Below, one piece after another: positions 42,543 through 53,339 of a stretch of 64,000 nt of DNA. Under the pieces are notes generated by a model that did no database searches, was not told the origin of the DNA, and was given only the letters and a program-made list of their open reading frames with translations. The position numbers and the translations under genes were made by a program. This DNA comes from Adiantum capillus-veneris (lineage: Eukaryota > Streptophyta > Polypodiopsida > Polypodiales > Pteridaceae). The stretch's first letter is position 1. Each line of letters starts with the position of its first letter. The DNA lies in contig CM043960.1 of assembly GCA_014529385.2 (NCBI GenBank), positions 79,399,332 to 79,463,331 of the forward strand, read 5' to 3'.

Positions 42543-45174
42543 TGTAAGGTCTCTGACCCCGATCAAAAGAGCACCATTGTACCATGAAATGAACATAATG
42601 GAAAAAGTTACTATTTTTAGCAGTTTTCCAAATTCTGTCAGTGCCATGATGTTCAGAATGTTTTAGAGCTTCGAAATGTGAACTAAAATAATTTTTGTAA
42701 AAAAATTCCAAAAATAGAAAGTTTTTGGTCGTCCGACTCGTCCAGTTTTGATCGTCTCGAAAAACTGCACCCGTACCCCGAAATTGAAAAAAATGCATTT
42801 TCGGACCCCGGGGGCTGCTAAATATGGCAGGTACTCGGTCCAGTACGCCTTAGTTAGAGCTCAGTATAGCAATTTATGGCATCAAAATCCGACTGGTACG
42901 ACCCGTTTTAGCCTAAAACCAATTTTTCATAAAATTGTCCGAGGAGGCACCGGGAGCCCGGGGCTGTATGGGAACAGGTTCCAGGCCACTCCAAGCCAGC
43001 TTTAGCAGCTAGGGGGCGCCCTCTTGCCTTGTGGGAGTCTTTGGGAAGTTTCCAAGCTTGCAACTAAGTGTGAGAACGAGTTAACTAAACCAACTGGACA
43101 CTTGGTGGGTAGGGGAACTGGACTTGCCAATGCAAAGACTGAGTGCTCCTTCAGATGCAATTAGCAAGGCTGGTCAATTTTCAGCCTGTAGGAGCCTATT
43201 TAAAGGCCTACTCACACATACACACACACATATGCTCACACACATAGTGCACACATACACACCTACACACACTGGGAAGGTGCTGCCGGTACACACCTCT
43301 TTTGAAGGAGGAACAAGGAGGGAGGTGCTGTCGAATTCTCGCCTCAAGAAGCTCGATTAGATCAGAGAATCGAGAAGATTATCAGTCCTTAATCACGGTA
43401 ACCACGGTTTAATTAATGCCTTCTGTAAATTCTTTTCATTACCATCTAAATTCCTCGTCTATTATGCTTATTCCTAGTCGTAATTTTTTATAATTACTCT
43501 CTAATTTCTCCTTAACCATATTCTATTATATAATCATTATCCCATAGCTGAATTATCAGCCATTCATCACTCTTAATTAATGATTAGTGCATGGTTATTA
43601 GAATTTTCTCTCTCTAGGTAGCATAGTAATTAATCGATAAGCTGGTAATTGTGTAGATTGATGAGAATCACTTTTTCTATCATTCATTAATATTGTAGCT
43701 AAATTAAATTCATTTCCCTTATGCATTAAGATGTAATTAAGGAATAATTAATCCGTCGTTGAGTCTCTAAGAGTTGACTTTTCTTACACTTATGCATAAG
43801 GTGAATTTGCACCATCTATTTGCTAGGAAAGAGATTAATCATGCTTAATTCATCTCTCTGGTAATTCCATTAGTGAAATCCTATTATTCTTAATCATGTA
43901 AGCCGAGTAATTATCTTTAGATCCGGTTCCCATAGGATTATGTGTCATCCATAATGATTGCTATATGGAAAAATCTAGACCTCTCATATAGGAGGGATTA
44001 ATTGATGTTGCTAATCTATCTATTGGGTTGTTATGACGCTTGCGAACCTTAGCTTTTTCTCCAAGCTAATTATTTAAAGTAGTGAGTAAAATGGCTCCGG
44101 TTAAGAGAACTCCCTTCGGTGGTGCCCACGACCGCGAGGCAAGAACAAGCAATGTCAATGGAAAGGGAAAAACTCCCATGGACGAACAAATACCGGCCAT
44201 CTCACGGGCCATCGACGAAGAAATGGAAGAGGTAGGTCAGAATTTCATTCAAGTTGTTTAATTTAACATTGCTCACGTTTAGCTAGGAATGAACATATCC
44301 CCAAACATGTTGGAGAAATCCGACGGAAACCTCGGCATTGAATTCATTGTACATTAAGTTCTAAAGTAGGAAGGAAATGTTTGATGGGTATGCTGTTTGC
44401 AAGAGGAAAGAATGTCTGCTAGGGAAAATTTAGCTCGATATATTCATTTTATTTCCAATGTTGAATCAGTCTTGACCCCGCTATTGATCACAGGGAGTAG
44501 AGTTCCTCGTTAAGAGCTCTTGAATCCACGACTTGCTTTTTATGCGGTGGATACCCACGACTTGCTTTCTATGCGGTGGGAACCCACGTCATGCTTTCTA
44601 TGCGGTGGGAGTGTCCATGACGTGCTTTCTATGCGGTGGACATACCTAGGTGTATGGGCAGCTAGGCGACAGCGAGAGGAGTGAACTCTCGCTGGAGGGG
44701 GGATGTTGTACCTCCAGAACATTGGAATTTTAATGAATAAGTTTGAGTAGAATTTTTACTAGAATACTGTCTTGGTGTTGTTTGCAATACTGGTTGAAGG
44801 GCTGTCTGAACGAACAATGTGCTTCGGAATTAAAACAAGGAATGTTTATGTTGAACAACCTTTGTGGTAGTAATTAGGTCACATAAGGAAGTGTGAGTAT
44901 GGGGGTGGAAAGTGGGGGCTTGGCTCAGGTTACCAATGCCTACGAGATGGGTGGTCTCGATTGGTCGGGAACTCTCTGTCCCCATAGTGCTTACTTCGAT
45001 ATTAGTAATACTCATTGCCCCTAGAGCGGTGAAATCTCGAGGGTACGTGCCTCTGAAACATGGGGAAAAAGGTACTTGGGGTTTCTCTTCTCTTGGAAGG
45101 TGAGTCTTAGGATCGCTAGAGGGTTTAAGTACGCTTCCCCTGCGAGGTGGAGCTAGATCTCCCTGCTAGTAGGC
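42543..45174 (+). repeat. Element H 3' LTR, 3' truncated
   Basis: Starts TGTAAGGTCTCTGACC after the purine-rich GTTGGGAAGGT. It follows the 5' LTR to the position equal to 37303, then breaks off about 138 bp before the expected end. A small insertion near 42700 (GTAAAAAAATTCC) distinguishes it from the 5' copy. Confidence 0.9.
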
Positions 45175-45707
45175 AAATTAAGACCGGCATTATTCACCTA
45201 AAGTGTAGCAGATTCAGCCCGTAAAGACCATCAGTTTTCAGCCCTAAGAAACCTCATTTTTCAGCCAAGAAAACGGAGCCAAAACAGTCATTTTCAGCCA
45301 CCGAAACAGTCCCGAAATTCAGCGATTAGAAGATCTTAGATTTCAGCCGTCGTCGTCGTCATCGTCATCGTCATTGTCGTCGTCGTCGTTGTCATCGGCA
45401 CATACCAAGTTGCATAGTCCATTGCATACGCATTGTACACCTTTGTGCAATCAAAGAATAGACCACTCTCGCCGACGAGAGTGGGGCCTTTGGAGGAGGG
45501 TTTTACAACCTCTGGAGTGTCGTATCTCTTCTCTCTCCTTCTTTCAGTCTCATTCACTTGCACGCACAATCCATTCACTTTGTTCGTCATCATAGCACTC
45601 TCCATTAGACGGAAAGCTCTCTCTTTCCCTAAGAATTAAAAGGAACCTTGAGCAAAAAAGATCACTAATCTTGAGAAAATACAACATTCATTCCGCTGCA
45701 CCTAACA
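45174..45707 (+). repeat. F-family LTR 3' portion
   Basis: Matches 29862-30366 from CAAATTAAGACCGGC to CTGCACCTAACA. It carries an expanded GTC/ATC/GTT run at about 45347-45398. AATTC follows at 45708, equal to the duplication left of the F 5' LTR, so this is the end of F's 3' LTR. Confidence 0.85.
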
Positions 45708-45712
45708 AATTC
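45708..45712. repeat. Target-site duplication AATTC, right copy (element F)
   Basis: Pairs with 29255-29259, more than 16 kb away. Confidence 0.8.
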
Positions 45713-46044
45713 AGCCGTTGTTTGCAGAATTTCTGCCAAATGGTGCTTACACGACAGGGTACTCAGCTGAAGAGGTACACACTGGAGCTTGAAAAGGCAC
45801 ACTCATTCGCATTGACCCATGCATCACCACAAGCATGACTGGTACGGGTACACACATCCATGCTGCTGTCTCTGGTGTTATGTAGTATGTATTATACTAG
45901 AACATAAGTAAACTTAAGTTACCTCATGTCGAGATGTGTGCGTAGGCCACTGTTCGTCGGATTCCATACAGCGTTGGGAGAGGGGTAGAGTGTAGCGGCA
46001 AGGATGAGAGGCTCACAACCGTAGGGTCCCGGGAAATTTTCTCT
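45713..46044 (-). other. Element D leader, distal part
   Basis: Lies between D's primer-binding site and the F insertion, read on the minus strand. No ORF of note. Confidence 0.6.
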
Positions 46045-46055
46045 CTCTGATACCA
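46045..46055 (-). other. Element D primer-binding site
   Basis: The minus strand reads TGGTATCAGAG. It is one base from the LTR edge at 46057. Confidence 0.8.
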
Positions 46056-46056
46056 C

Positions 46057-46484
46057 TGTGAGGATTCTAGGTACTAATCCTTTATTAAGTACTTAAACTC
46101 ATAATTAAGACTTAAGAAACTTGAACTGAAGTCATAAACAAGACTTAGAAGACTCTGTGTTGATTGATTGAATGTGTGATACAAGGGCTCTTTATATAGG
46201 AGACGAAGAGACACAAATGAAAAGACACATTTCCTGGTGAAGAGACACGACTTTAGACGTAAAGATACATTCTTTCAGCGAACTACAACCGTTGGGCGAA
46301 GAGTCGCACTTGTAGAGCGAAGGGGTGTGACCAGTCGTCGAAGGAGTGTGGCTTTTGGTGAAGAGGCACGTCTCTTGGGCGAAGGGTCATTACCATCCAA
46401 GCGTAGGGGTTCTGCTTGGCATGGCACTTCGCATATTTGCATCAATGAGTAAGTATGTAATATAACTAAGTCACAAACGTGACA
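46057..46484 (-). repeat. Element D 5' LTR
   Basis: 428 bp; on the minus strand it runs from TGTCACGTTTGTGACTTAG to GAATCCTCACA. A TATA box (CTCCTATATAAAGAGCC, minus) lies at about 46190-46206. The D gag it once drove is at 28202, separated by the F/H insertion. Confidence 0.75.
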
Positions 46485-46486
46485 AC

Positions 46487-46851
46487 TAAGAAAGATAAAT
46501 TGGATGACTACTTCCAGAGGTTTTGGAATACTTATTTGCCAATGTCCTTGTTTCGGAAGATTACTTTGAGTGACTAGATTGAGCGGTTTTGCTGTGGTTT
46601 GCCAAAAGAGATTCGAGAGTATTGTCCAAACCAGAAGTCTGACTCTATTCAAAGACTTATCGGACATGCTAAGAAAGGATTTCGAATGCATGCGACTTAT
46701 CCTACGGATAGGATAGTATCCACCTCAACAGGGCAAGAGTCTACGAGTGAAGAGAATGAATCAGGGGAACCAGATGCCAGTTCATCATCGGGTTCTGGTG
46801 TAGTAAGAGAATTTGAGGGTAGCACATTCAAGGGTTCCGACGAACTAAGGG
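46487..46851 (+). pseudogene. Element J: gag fragment
   Basis: Plus-strand gag similar to that of element L: DKLDDYFQRFWNTYLPMSLF, IERFCCGLPKEIREYC, DSIQRLIGHAKKGFRMHATY, PTD. There is one in-frame stop (about 46576). It is cut on the left by D's LTR and on the right by LTR M. No zinc knuckle or pol is attached. Confidence 0.75.
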
Positions 46852-47521
46852 TGTCACCAGACGGGCACCACGTGCCAACGGAAAAGAACAGACTTTTAGC
46901 ACTTAAATAACAACTGAAAGAGATACACACAGGGAGTGGCCCAAAGAGCACTGGCCCCAAACCTTGGCGCCCCTTTTGGTATTTCTTTATATTACTTGAA
47001 CTCGGTACAATGCTGTACTCACGCTCTACACCTTCACCAAGAAGAATGCCTGAGAATGAGCCTTATGCACATATTTAAAGGCCCTTGGCCTTGACAAGTA
47101 GTTACATGAAAAGCTTGAAACTCAAAAGCATTTGGCCCAAAAACTGGAGTTGAAAAGTCAGCCACGTAAATCACATAAATCTATATAGGTTGCCATGTCA
47201 GCATGTCAGCGCAAATTACTAAAATCCGTACAACTGCCATTCAATACGAATTGCTCTGTACAGCTGCTACGTCATCATGCCATCACAAATTTCGGGAGTC
47301 CGTACAGTTGCCACGTCATCAGTTCTCCGCGCATGTGTGTGTGGGCTTGCTTTATTGGTCCCAGGGCACATGGAAAGAAAGGAAAGGGAATCAGCTGGTA
47401 GATCAGAGAATTCCCAAGATCTAGGTGAGGGGACTTGATTTGCAGTAGAATCTACAATGGAGGGTATCAACACAGAGGAGAAAGCTAGCGCTAGAGAGAG
47501 ATCGTTGGTACACACTCAACA
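46852..47521 (-). repeat. LTR M, inverted relative of element K's LTR
   Basis: On the minus strand it ends with the same phrase as K's LTR (AAGTGCTAAAAGTCTGTTC .. GGCACGTGGTGCCCGTCT..GTGACA). It contains the shared AAAGGGGCGCCAAGGTTTGGGGCCA core. Its length of about 670 bp agrees with K's 672 bp. There is no primer-binding site beyond the left edge and no gag/pol, so it is a solo LTR or a 3' LTR. The right edge is approximate. Confidence 0.65.
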
Positions 47522-47737
47522 TCCCTAGGATGACTACATTTAGGATATGAGGGGGGGTTTGGGGGGTGCTAGCCAGGTTATCTTCCATGTTGGACCCTCA
47601 ATTCTATAGTTTGACTATTTGAATTCTCCCTTCTACTTATTTTTACCCACTTTTGTACTTGTAAACAAAAGGGGACCCTCGGTTCCATATTTTTTACCAT
47701 TCAAATTATCCATTCTGCTTTTCAGTACAAAAGTGGG
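47522..47737. repeat. Short segment with imperfect direct and perfect inverted repeats
   Basis: Two diverged direct copies starting GGACCCTC (about 47602 and 47672). A 15-base inverted repeat, ACCCACTTTTGTACT (47645-47659) against AGTACAAAAGTGGGT (47724-47738), could form a hairpin with a loop of about 64 nt; its last base is the first base of K's LTR. Confidence 0.6.
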
Positions 47738-48409
47738 TGTCACAAACTGTTGACATGTCAAAGCCCTATAGAATGGAAGCCAACTTGCGGATATGGCCGA
47801 GGGGCTTAAACCGTAAGAAGAACAAGTAACAGAAGAAGTCGTCCTACCAACCTATGGGGACCCCGTCCGATGGGGCCCCAAGTGACGTAAAGGATTAAAA
47901 CATAGCAAGACCCACACACATAGAGAAAGAATTATGTAGCAGTTGATGACGTGGCAGCTATACGGAAATTCCGGAAATTGCGCTGACATGATGACGTAGC
48001 AGACTGTACGGATTTTCGCGTTTTGCGTTGATTGTTGTACGGAATTCCGTGATTTACGTTGGCAGCTTTTTGGCATTTTTTTTTGACTAGAAGCTTTTGA
48101 GTTTGAAGCCTTTTCATGTAAACTGCTTTTCATAGGCCAAGGGCCTTTAAATATGTGCTAAGGGCTTATTCTTTGGCATGTTTCCCGGAGAAGGTGCAGA
48201 GTCTCGAGTATCGGCTTGTACTGTGTTGATGCAATATAAAGATATACCGAAAGGGGCGCCAAGGTTTGGGGCCAATACTCTCTGGGGTGGAATTCCGCCA
48301 CTCCGTGTCGCGTGTCGTCTTTCTCTCTCTCAGTTCAATTGTTATTGAAGTGCTAAAAGTCTGTTCAATCTGTTCTTTTCTATTGGCACGTGGTGCCCGT
48401 CTTGTGACA
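47738..48409 (+). repeat. Element K 5' LTR
   Basis: 672 bp, from TGTCACAAACTGTTGACATG to CGTCTTGTGACA, with TGGTATCAGAGC at 48411-48422 immediately after. It contains the GGGGCGCC / TTTGGGGCCAAT / GGAATTCCGCC core shared with M and the L LTRs. Confidence 0.85.
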
Positions 48410-48410
48410 G

Positions 48411-48422
48411 TGGTATCAGAGC
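48411..48422 (+). other. Element K primer-binding site
   Basis: TGGTATCAGAGC, a perfect match to the tRNA-Met complement, one base after the LTR. Confidence 0.95.
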
Positions 48423-48627
48423 ATCAGGCGTATGCTTTTCTGAAAGCATATTGGTCTTACAAAAGAGCAGACAGAGCTATTGGAATTTTATTTGAGGTAT
48501 CTTCGGCCTTCGACCTCGGGCTTATTAGCCACTCCCACCCTGACTTCATCGCACATCGGGCACGGTCCCGTCTTCATCGCTCTGTCTTATAGGGCATAAG
48601 CCATAAAGAACCCAAGACTTGGAATTC

Positions 48628-49437
48628 ATGGATTCAACAGAATATTTGCAGTTTCTGCTCAACGAACTTCATGACATTCTTTCGTGGCATCCTCAACAGA
48701 ATCTTCCGATGCTGCAAAGTTTTCAACAATTTTTGAACTACATGTTACCCCCTCTGATGCTCTAGGTGGTACACTGTACCTCCTCCGGCAATAGGAAGTA
48801 CGAGAGCTTCCAACTGGCAAACTTCTCAGTTGTCTTTTCCGATCTGGGGAGTCTTCAAGAATATGGTGCAGCCATCTGACCCTGATCCACTGTAACCGCC
48901 TTTGCCACCGCCATTGCCTCCACGTCCACCACCACCACCACCACCACCGCCACCAGGCTACAATGGTTGGAGCCCATATGGATACCATTATTATCCATAC
49001 CCGAGATATGCGCCTAACCAATCTAGGCACGACAGTCAAATTTTTCACTTTTTCCGGGGTGAAAGATCGCAGGAAAGCATTGCAGTTCCTACAACAATTC
49101 GACAACATCTATGCTTTAGGGAACTATACAAAAGAATCCAAGATTTCTGGAGCAACGGGATTTCTTAAAGATAATGCTATGCAATGGTGGAGTTCAATCG
49201 CGACACAACCGCATGCTCCAAGGACCTGGCAAGCTTTTAAGACAGTTTTTGCACGTAGTTACATGACTTCTATGTTTGAAGTCCGGATTTTGGCAGAGTT
49301 GGGCAACTTGAAAATGTTTGCCACCGAAACCATGGACGAATATAACCAAAGGTTTCTCGACGTGTACCTTCCGGTGTCCTTCTTTAGATTTGTTCCCTTG
49401 GAGGCCCAATGCGAGCGATACACCATTGGACTACCAT
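48628..49437 (+). pseudogene. Element K gag, 5' part
   Basis: Starts at ATG 48628 (MDSTEYLQFLLNELHDILSW). Stops and frameshifts follow (about 48763 and 49030). A proline run encoded by CCA/CCG repeats (48900-48955, PPLPPRPPPPPPPPPPGY) precedes a Tyr-rich stretch. The capsid is at 49035-49437: VKFFTFSGVKDRRKALQFLQ, NAMQWWSSI, AFKTVFARSYMTSMFEVRIL, ERYTIGLP. Element L-outer interrupts it at 49438, and gag resumes at 62408. Confidence 0.8.
49433..49437. repeat. Target-site duplication ACCAT, left copy (L-outer)
   Basis: ACCAT before the LTR at 49438 is repeated at 62403-62407 after the LTR end at 62402. Confidence 0.93.
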
Positions 49438-50005
49438 TGTAACAGACTTGGACACTCCAAGTCAAGAATCAATCGCGACAGCACCAAATAACCACTTCAA
49501 AACAATTCACAGATCACAATAGATTTGCACTGGCCCGGCAGAGTTCCGTGCCTAGAGATATTGGCCCCAAAGATTGGCGCCCCTTTCAGTATTTCTTTTT
49601 GTATTAATCAGTTCAAAGTACAAGAGAGTGGCTCGGGTTTCACTCTCAGACTATGCGTCCAGATGCTCTGAGAAGTGAGACCCTCACCACTAATTTAAAG
49701 GTTACAAGGGATGCCCAAAAGCAGAGCCCCAAAAGCTTGAAAGCAAAAGCAAATTCTCTCTCTCTCTCTCTCTCTCAATGAGAGTTAAAATAAAGCAATT
49801 AAACTCTTTCTCTCATCCAAAATCCTTGCGTAGCAAAAAGCTAGGATTTGCGTCGCTCATTATTATTATTATTTTTTAAAAAGAAAAATAAAATAAAATA
49901 AAATCGCCTCCGCGATTTCCGGAAATTAGGGTTTCCGGCAGAAATTAGGGTTTGTAGGAATTTTAGGGTTTTTGATGTCCGTAGCCACGTCATCACTTTG
50001 TGACA
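49438..50005 (-). repeat. L-outer 3' LTR
   Basis: 568 bp; on the plus strand TGTAACAGACTTGGACAC ... CATCACTTTGTGACA. Followed on the right by the polypurine tract (minus AAGAGGAGGGTA, 50006-50017). It carries telo-box motifs (plus TTAGGGTTT) at about 49927, 49946 and 49963, and CT repeats at about 49755-49776. Confidence 0.95.
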
Positions 50006-50648
50006 TACCCTCCTCTTGAAAGCATTGTAATCGACCATGATTACGCCTGCAAAACCGACAAAAGCCATAAACCGTCTTAGGAGACATTGACTGTTAGTAC
50101 CTACGTACTAGGAACACACATCTAGTACATGTACAAAATCTACAGTCACATCACACGACATCACAGGACATCACCAGACATCACATGACATTCAACATTC
50201 ATTCGGATCTTAGACCATGATTTATCGGCAATGTAGCTAGCAATCACATCTAGGTCCAATCGGGACCTCATCAATGTCCGATTGACTAACCCCTATTGCA
50301 ACCATGTCTATTCGAGATCAATCAGACCAAAATGCTGCAGTCATTTCGTCTATCAGTTCTTGCACTCAAAAGAAGTCAAGAACAAATTAATATCATTATC
50401 AGGAATTCCATTTCATAAAGTCATCTAGCAGAATACTGTCAGCTCTCAGTATCCCTGAAGCTCAAAGAGACATCAGTGACTTTAGTATCAAAATCAAGGC
50501 ATCTGTTGACAAAGGAGCGGAGTAACTCCCCTCTTGTGCATCCCACTGCACCAGATCTTCGACCAAGCTAAATTTCTGGGTTCCATTTGGAGTAGACTAT
50601 GCTAAACCAAAACATCGAGGTAAAGTTTCACAATCCGAGGAGTATCTG
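50006..50648 (-). other. L-outer 3' untranslated region
   Basis: Non-coding between chromodomain and LTR. It has the polypurine tract at the left edge and a short tandem series of GACATCACA units (about 50144-50190). The same series in L-inner (52537-52595) has about one more unit. Confidence 0.7.
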
Positions 50649-51844
50649 CTAGGTCCTTCTCCTCCATCCACTTCGCATCAAATGCAGGAAAGTTCTTGAA
50701 CTTAACCAAGAACCACCTTCGGACTTTACCTTTAGTCTTTGTATCCTTATGTGCCAAATCTGTTCAGGAACAAGGATCTCCTCTTTTTGTTCCACTTCGG
50801 GTTGCTCATCAGTCTCCCCATCATCAGGCACATCACCCTTAACAGGTTTCAAGAGACTCACATGCAATGCATTGTGAATCCTCCAAGTATCTGGCAGTTT
50901 CAATCGGAAGGAGACATCATTTATCTTTTCAGTTATCTGGAAAGGTCCGTAGTATCGCATACTAAGCTTTGGAAAAAGCCTCTCCTTTCCCTTTTCCTTT
51001 CGTAGGCGTGTCTTCTCAAAACATAAGAGCACCCAATCATCCTCCTTCAGTTTCAAGTCGCGACGATGGCGATCCGCTGCCTTTTTCTGTCGTTCTTGAG
51101 ACTTCTGCAAAGTCTCGCGAACCTTGGAAAAAGCCGTATCCAAATCTCGCGAATATTCATTCGCTTCAAATATTCAATCTTTCATACTCAGGAAGGATGG
51201 AACCTTTGCAGCACTTTCAACAATCTGAAATGGCGTCTTCCCCGTCAAAGAGTGTATCGTGTTATTGTAGGCAAATTCCACCAAAGGTAAGTTCTTTTCC
51301 CATTGAGTCTTCTGATCCGAGATACAAGACTTCGATAAATCTAAAACCACTGAATTGGCAATCTCAGATTGCCCGTCAGTCTGCAAGTGGAACGATGACG
51401 AGAACTGCAACTGCGTGCCAATGTTCTCCCAAATTGCCTTCCAGAAGAAACTCATAAATCTGGGGTCTCTGTCGGAGACAAGCATCTCAAACGTGCCATG
51501 TAATCGGAAAATAATCGTGATCATTCTGTGTTCTCGGGAGATAAAAAATGAATCCATTTCAATATTTTCCTAGGGGCGGGTGGGTATGGGTAAAGGCTGT
51601 AACAATTCCTGTGCCTTATGCCTGTCAAACTTGACCTTCTGGCATATTGTGCACACTCTTCCACATCCTTTTTGAGTCTCGGCTAAAAGAAGTATCTCTC
51701 TACCCCTTCATGCTGGTAGCAATACCGTGGTGACCCGTAGAAGGTGGACAGTGGCATTCAGTCATAACCTTTTCCCACAACGGCTGTGTAATGCACAACA
51801 TAGTCTTTTTCATCAAGTAGCCTTCCCGAAGGGAGTATCCAGCT
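50649..51844 (-). pseudogene. L-outer integrase and chromodomain
   Basis: On the minus strand, the zinc-domain remnant is at about 51830-51640. The core is at 51557-51174: the first Asp region (ENIEMDSFF) is followed after only about 15 residues by IIFRLHGTFEMLVSDRDPRF, where relatives have about 60, so a deletion removes the middle of the core. QTDGQSEIAN and LPLVEFAYNNT are kept. The tail (51143-50649) has PDTWRIHNALHVSLLKPVKG and a chromodomain (VPEQIWH.., then FLHLMRSGW in a shifted frame). Confidence 0.85.
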
Positions 51845-51849
51845 ACTGT
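51845..51849. repeat. Target-site duplication ACTGT, left copy (L-inner)
   Basis: ACTGT before TGTAACAAACTTGG; the second copy is at 58369-58373. Joining the flanks restores continuous integrase sequence of L-outer, matching L-inner around 54255. Confidence 0.95.
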
Positions 51850-52399
51850 TGTAACAAACTTGGACACTCCAAGTCAAGAATCAACCGCGACAGCACCAAA
51901 TAACCACTTCAAAACAATTCATAGATCACAATAGATTTGCACTGGCCCGGCGGAGTTCCGTGCCTAGAGATATTGGCCCCAAAGACTGGCGCCCCTTTCG
52001 GTATTTCTTTTTATATTAATCAATCATCAAAGTACAAGAGAGCGGTTAGGGTTTCACTCTCAGACTCTGCGTCCAGATGCTCTGAGAAGTGAGGCCCTCA
52101 CCACTAATTTAAAGGTTACAAGGGATGCCCAAAAGCAGAGCCCCAAAAGCTTTTAAAATCAAAAGCATCAGTTCTCTCTCTCTCTCTTAGAGAGTCTTTT
52201 CTTTTAAAAAAAAAAAAAAAAAAGCAAAAGCAAAATTCGCGTCGCTCATCAATTTCCAAATTTTTTTTTTTTAATAATAATCCGCCTCTGCGATTTCCGG
52301 CAATTAGGGTTTCTGGCAGAAATTAGGGTTTGCAGGAATTTTAGGGTTTCCGGCAGAAATTAGGGTTTCTGCTGTCCGCCACGTCATCACTTTGTGACA
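51850..52399 (-). repeat. L-inner 3' LTR
   Basis: 550 bp, TG/CA bounded. The polypurine tract (minus CAAGAGGGGGGTA) is at 52400-52412. It carries four TTAGGGTTT telo-box motifs (about 52303-52365). Confidence 0.95.
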
Positions 52400-53003
52400 T
52401 ACCCCCCTCTTGAAAGCATTGTAATCGACCGCGATTACGCCTGCAAAACCGACAAAAGCCATAAACTGTCTTAGCAGACACTGACTGTTAGTACCTACGT
52501 ACTAGGAACGCACATCTAGCACATGTACAAAATCGACAGTCACATCACACGACATCACAGGACATCACCAGACATCACAGGACATCACATGACATTCAAC
52601 ATTCATTCTGATCTTAGACCATGATTTATCGGCAATGTAGCTAGCAATCACATCTAGGTCCAATCGGGACCTCATCGATGTCCGATTGACTAACCCCTAT
52701 TGCAACCATGTCTATTCGAGATCAATCAGACCAAAATGCTGCAGTCATTTCGGCATCAGTTCCTACACTCACAAGAAGTCAAGAACAAATCAGTATCATT
52801 ATCAGGAATTCCATTTCATAAAGTCATCCAGCAGAATACTGTCAGCTCTCAATATCCCTGAAGCTCAAAGAGACATCAGTGACTTTAGTATCAAAATCGA
52901 GGCATCTGTTGACAAAGGAGTGGAGTGACTCCCCTCTTGTGCATCCCACTGCACCAGATCTCCGGCCAAGCTGAATTCTGGGTTCCGTTTGGAGTAGACT
53001 ATG
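52400..53003 (-). other. L-inner 3' untranslated region
   Basis: Non-coding; counterpart of 50006-50648 with the same GACATCACA tandem units (52537-52595). Confidence 0.7.
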
Positions 53004-53339
53004 CTAAACCAAAACATCGAGGTAAAGTTTCACAATCCGAGGAGTATCTGCTAGGTCCTCCTCCTCCATCCACTTCGCATCAAATGCAGGAAAGTTCTTG
53101 AACTTAACCAAGAACCGCCTTCGGACTTTACCTTTCTTCGTATCATTATGTGCCAAAATCTGTTCAGGAACAAGGATCTCCTCGTTTTCTTCCACTTTGG
53201 GTTGCTCATCAGGCTCCCCATCATCAGGCACATCACCCTTAGCAGGTTTCAAGAGACTCACATGCAATGCATTGTGAATCCTCCAAGTATCTGGTAGTTT
53301 CAATCGGAAGGAGACATCATTTATCTTGTCAGTAATCTG
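53004..53339 (-). CDS. L-inner chromodomain tail
   Basis: 99-codon open segment (53303-53004): KLPDTWRIHNALHVSLLKPA, acidic linker, then chromodomain VPEQILAHNDTKKGKVRRRF / LVKFKNFPAFDAKWMEEEDL. The aromatic and acidic positions of a chromodomain are present. Confidence 0.88.
   Translation of the reverse strand, partial: QITDKINDVSFRLKLPDTWRIHNALHVSLLKPAKGDVPDDGEPDEQPKVEENEEILVPEQILAHNDTKKGKVRRRFLVKFKNFPAFDAKWMEEEDLADTPRIVKLYLDVLV

Larger units (their letters stand above)
34680..45174 (+). mobile_element. Element H: chromovirus with very long LTRs
   Basis: 5' LTR 34680-37440, PBS 37443-37454, an unrecognised ORF (about 37534-38085), gag-pol 38282-42510 with chromodomain, and 3' LTR 42543-45174 missing its last part. 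The LTRs differ at only a small percentage of positions by eye, so insertion is fairly recent, and pol has just a few stops and frameshifts. H lies inside F2's ORF1. The right end is rearranged: the 3' LTR breaks off at CTGCTAGTAGGC and continues directly in an F-family LTR. Confidence 0.9.

Noticed and set aside
49920-49975. TTAGGGTTT motifs read as a telomeric insertion
   Set aside because: Motifs are spaced 15-20 bp apart and recur at the same place in four LTRs; they are promoter-type telo-boxes, not a telomere array.
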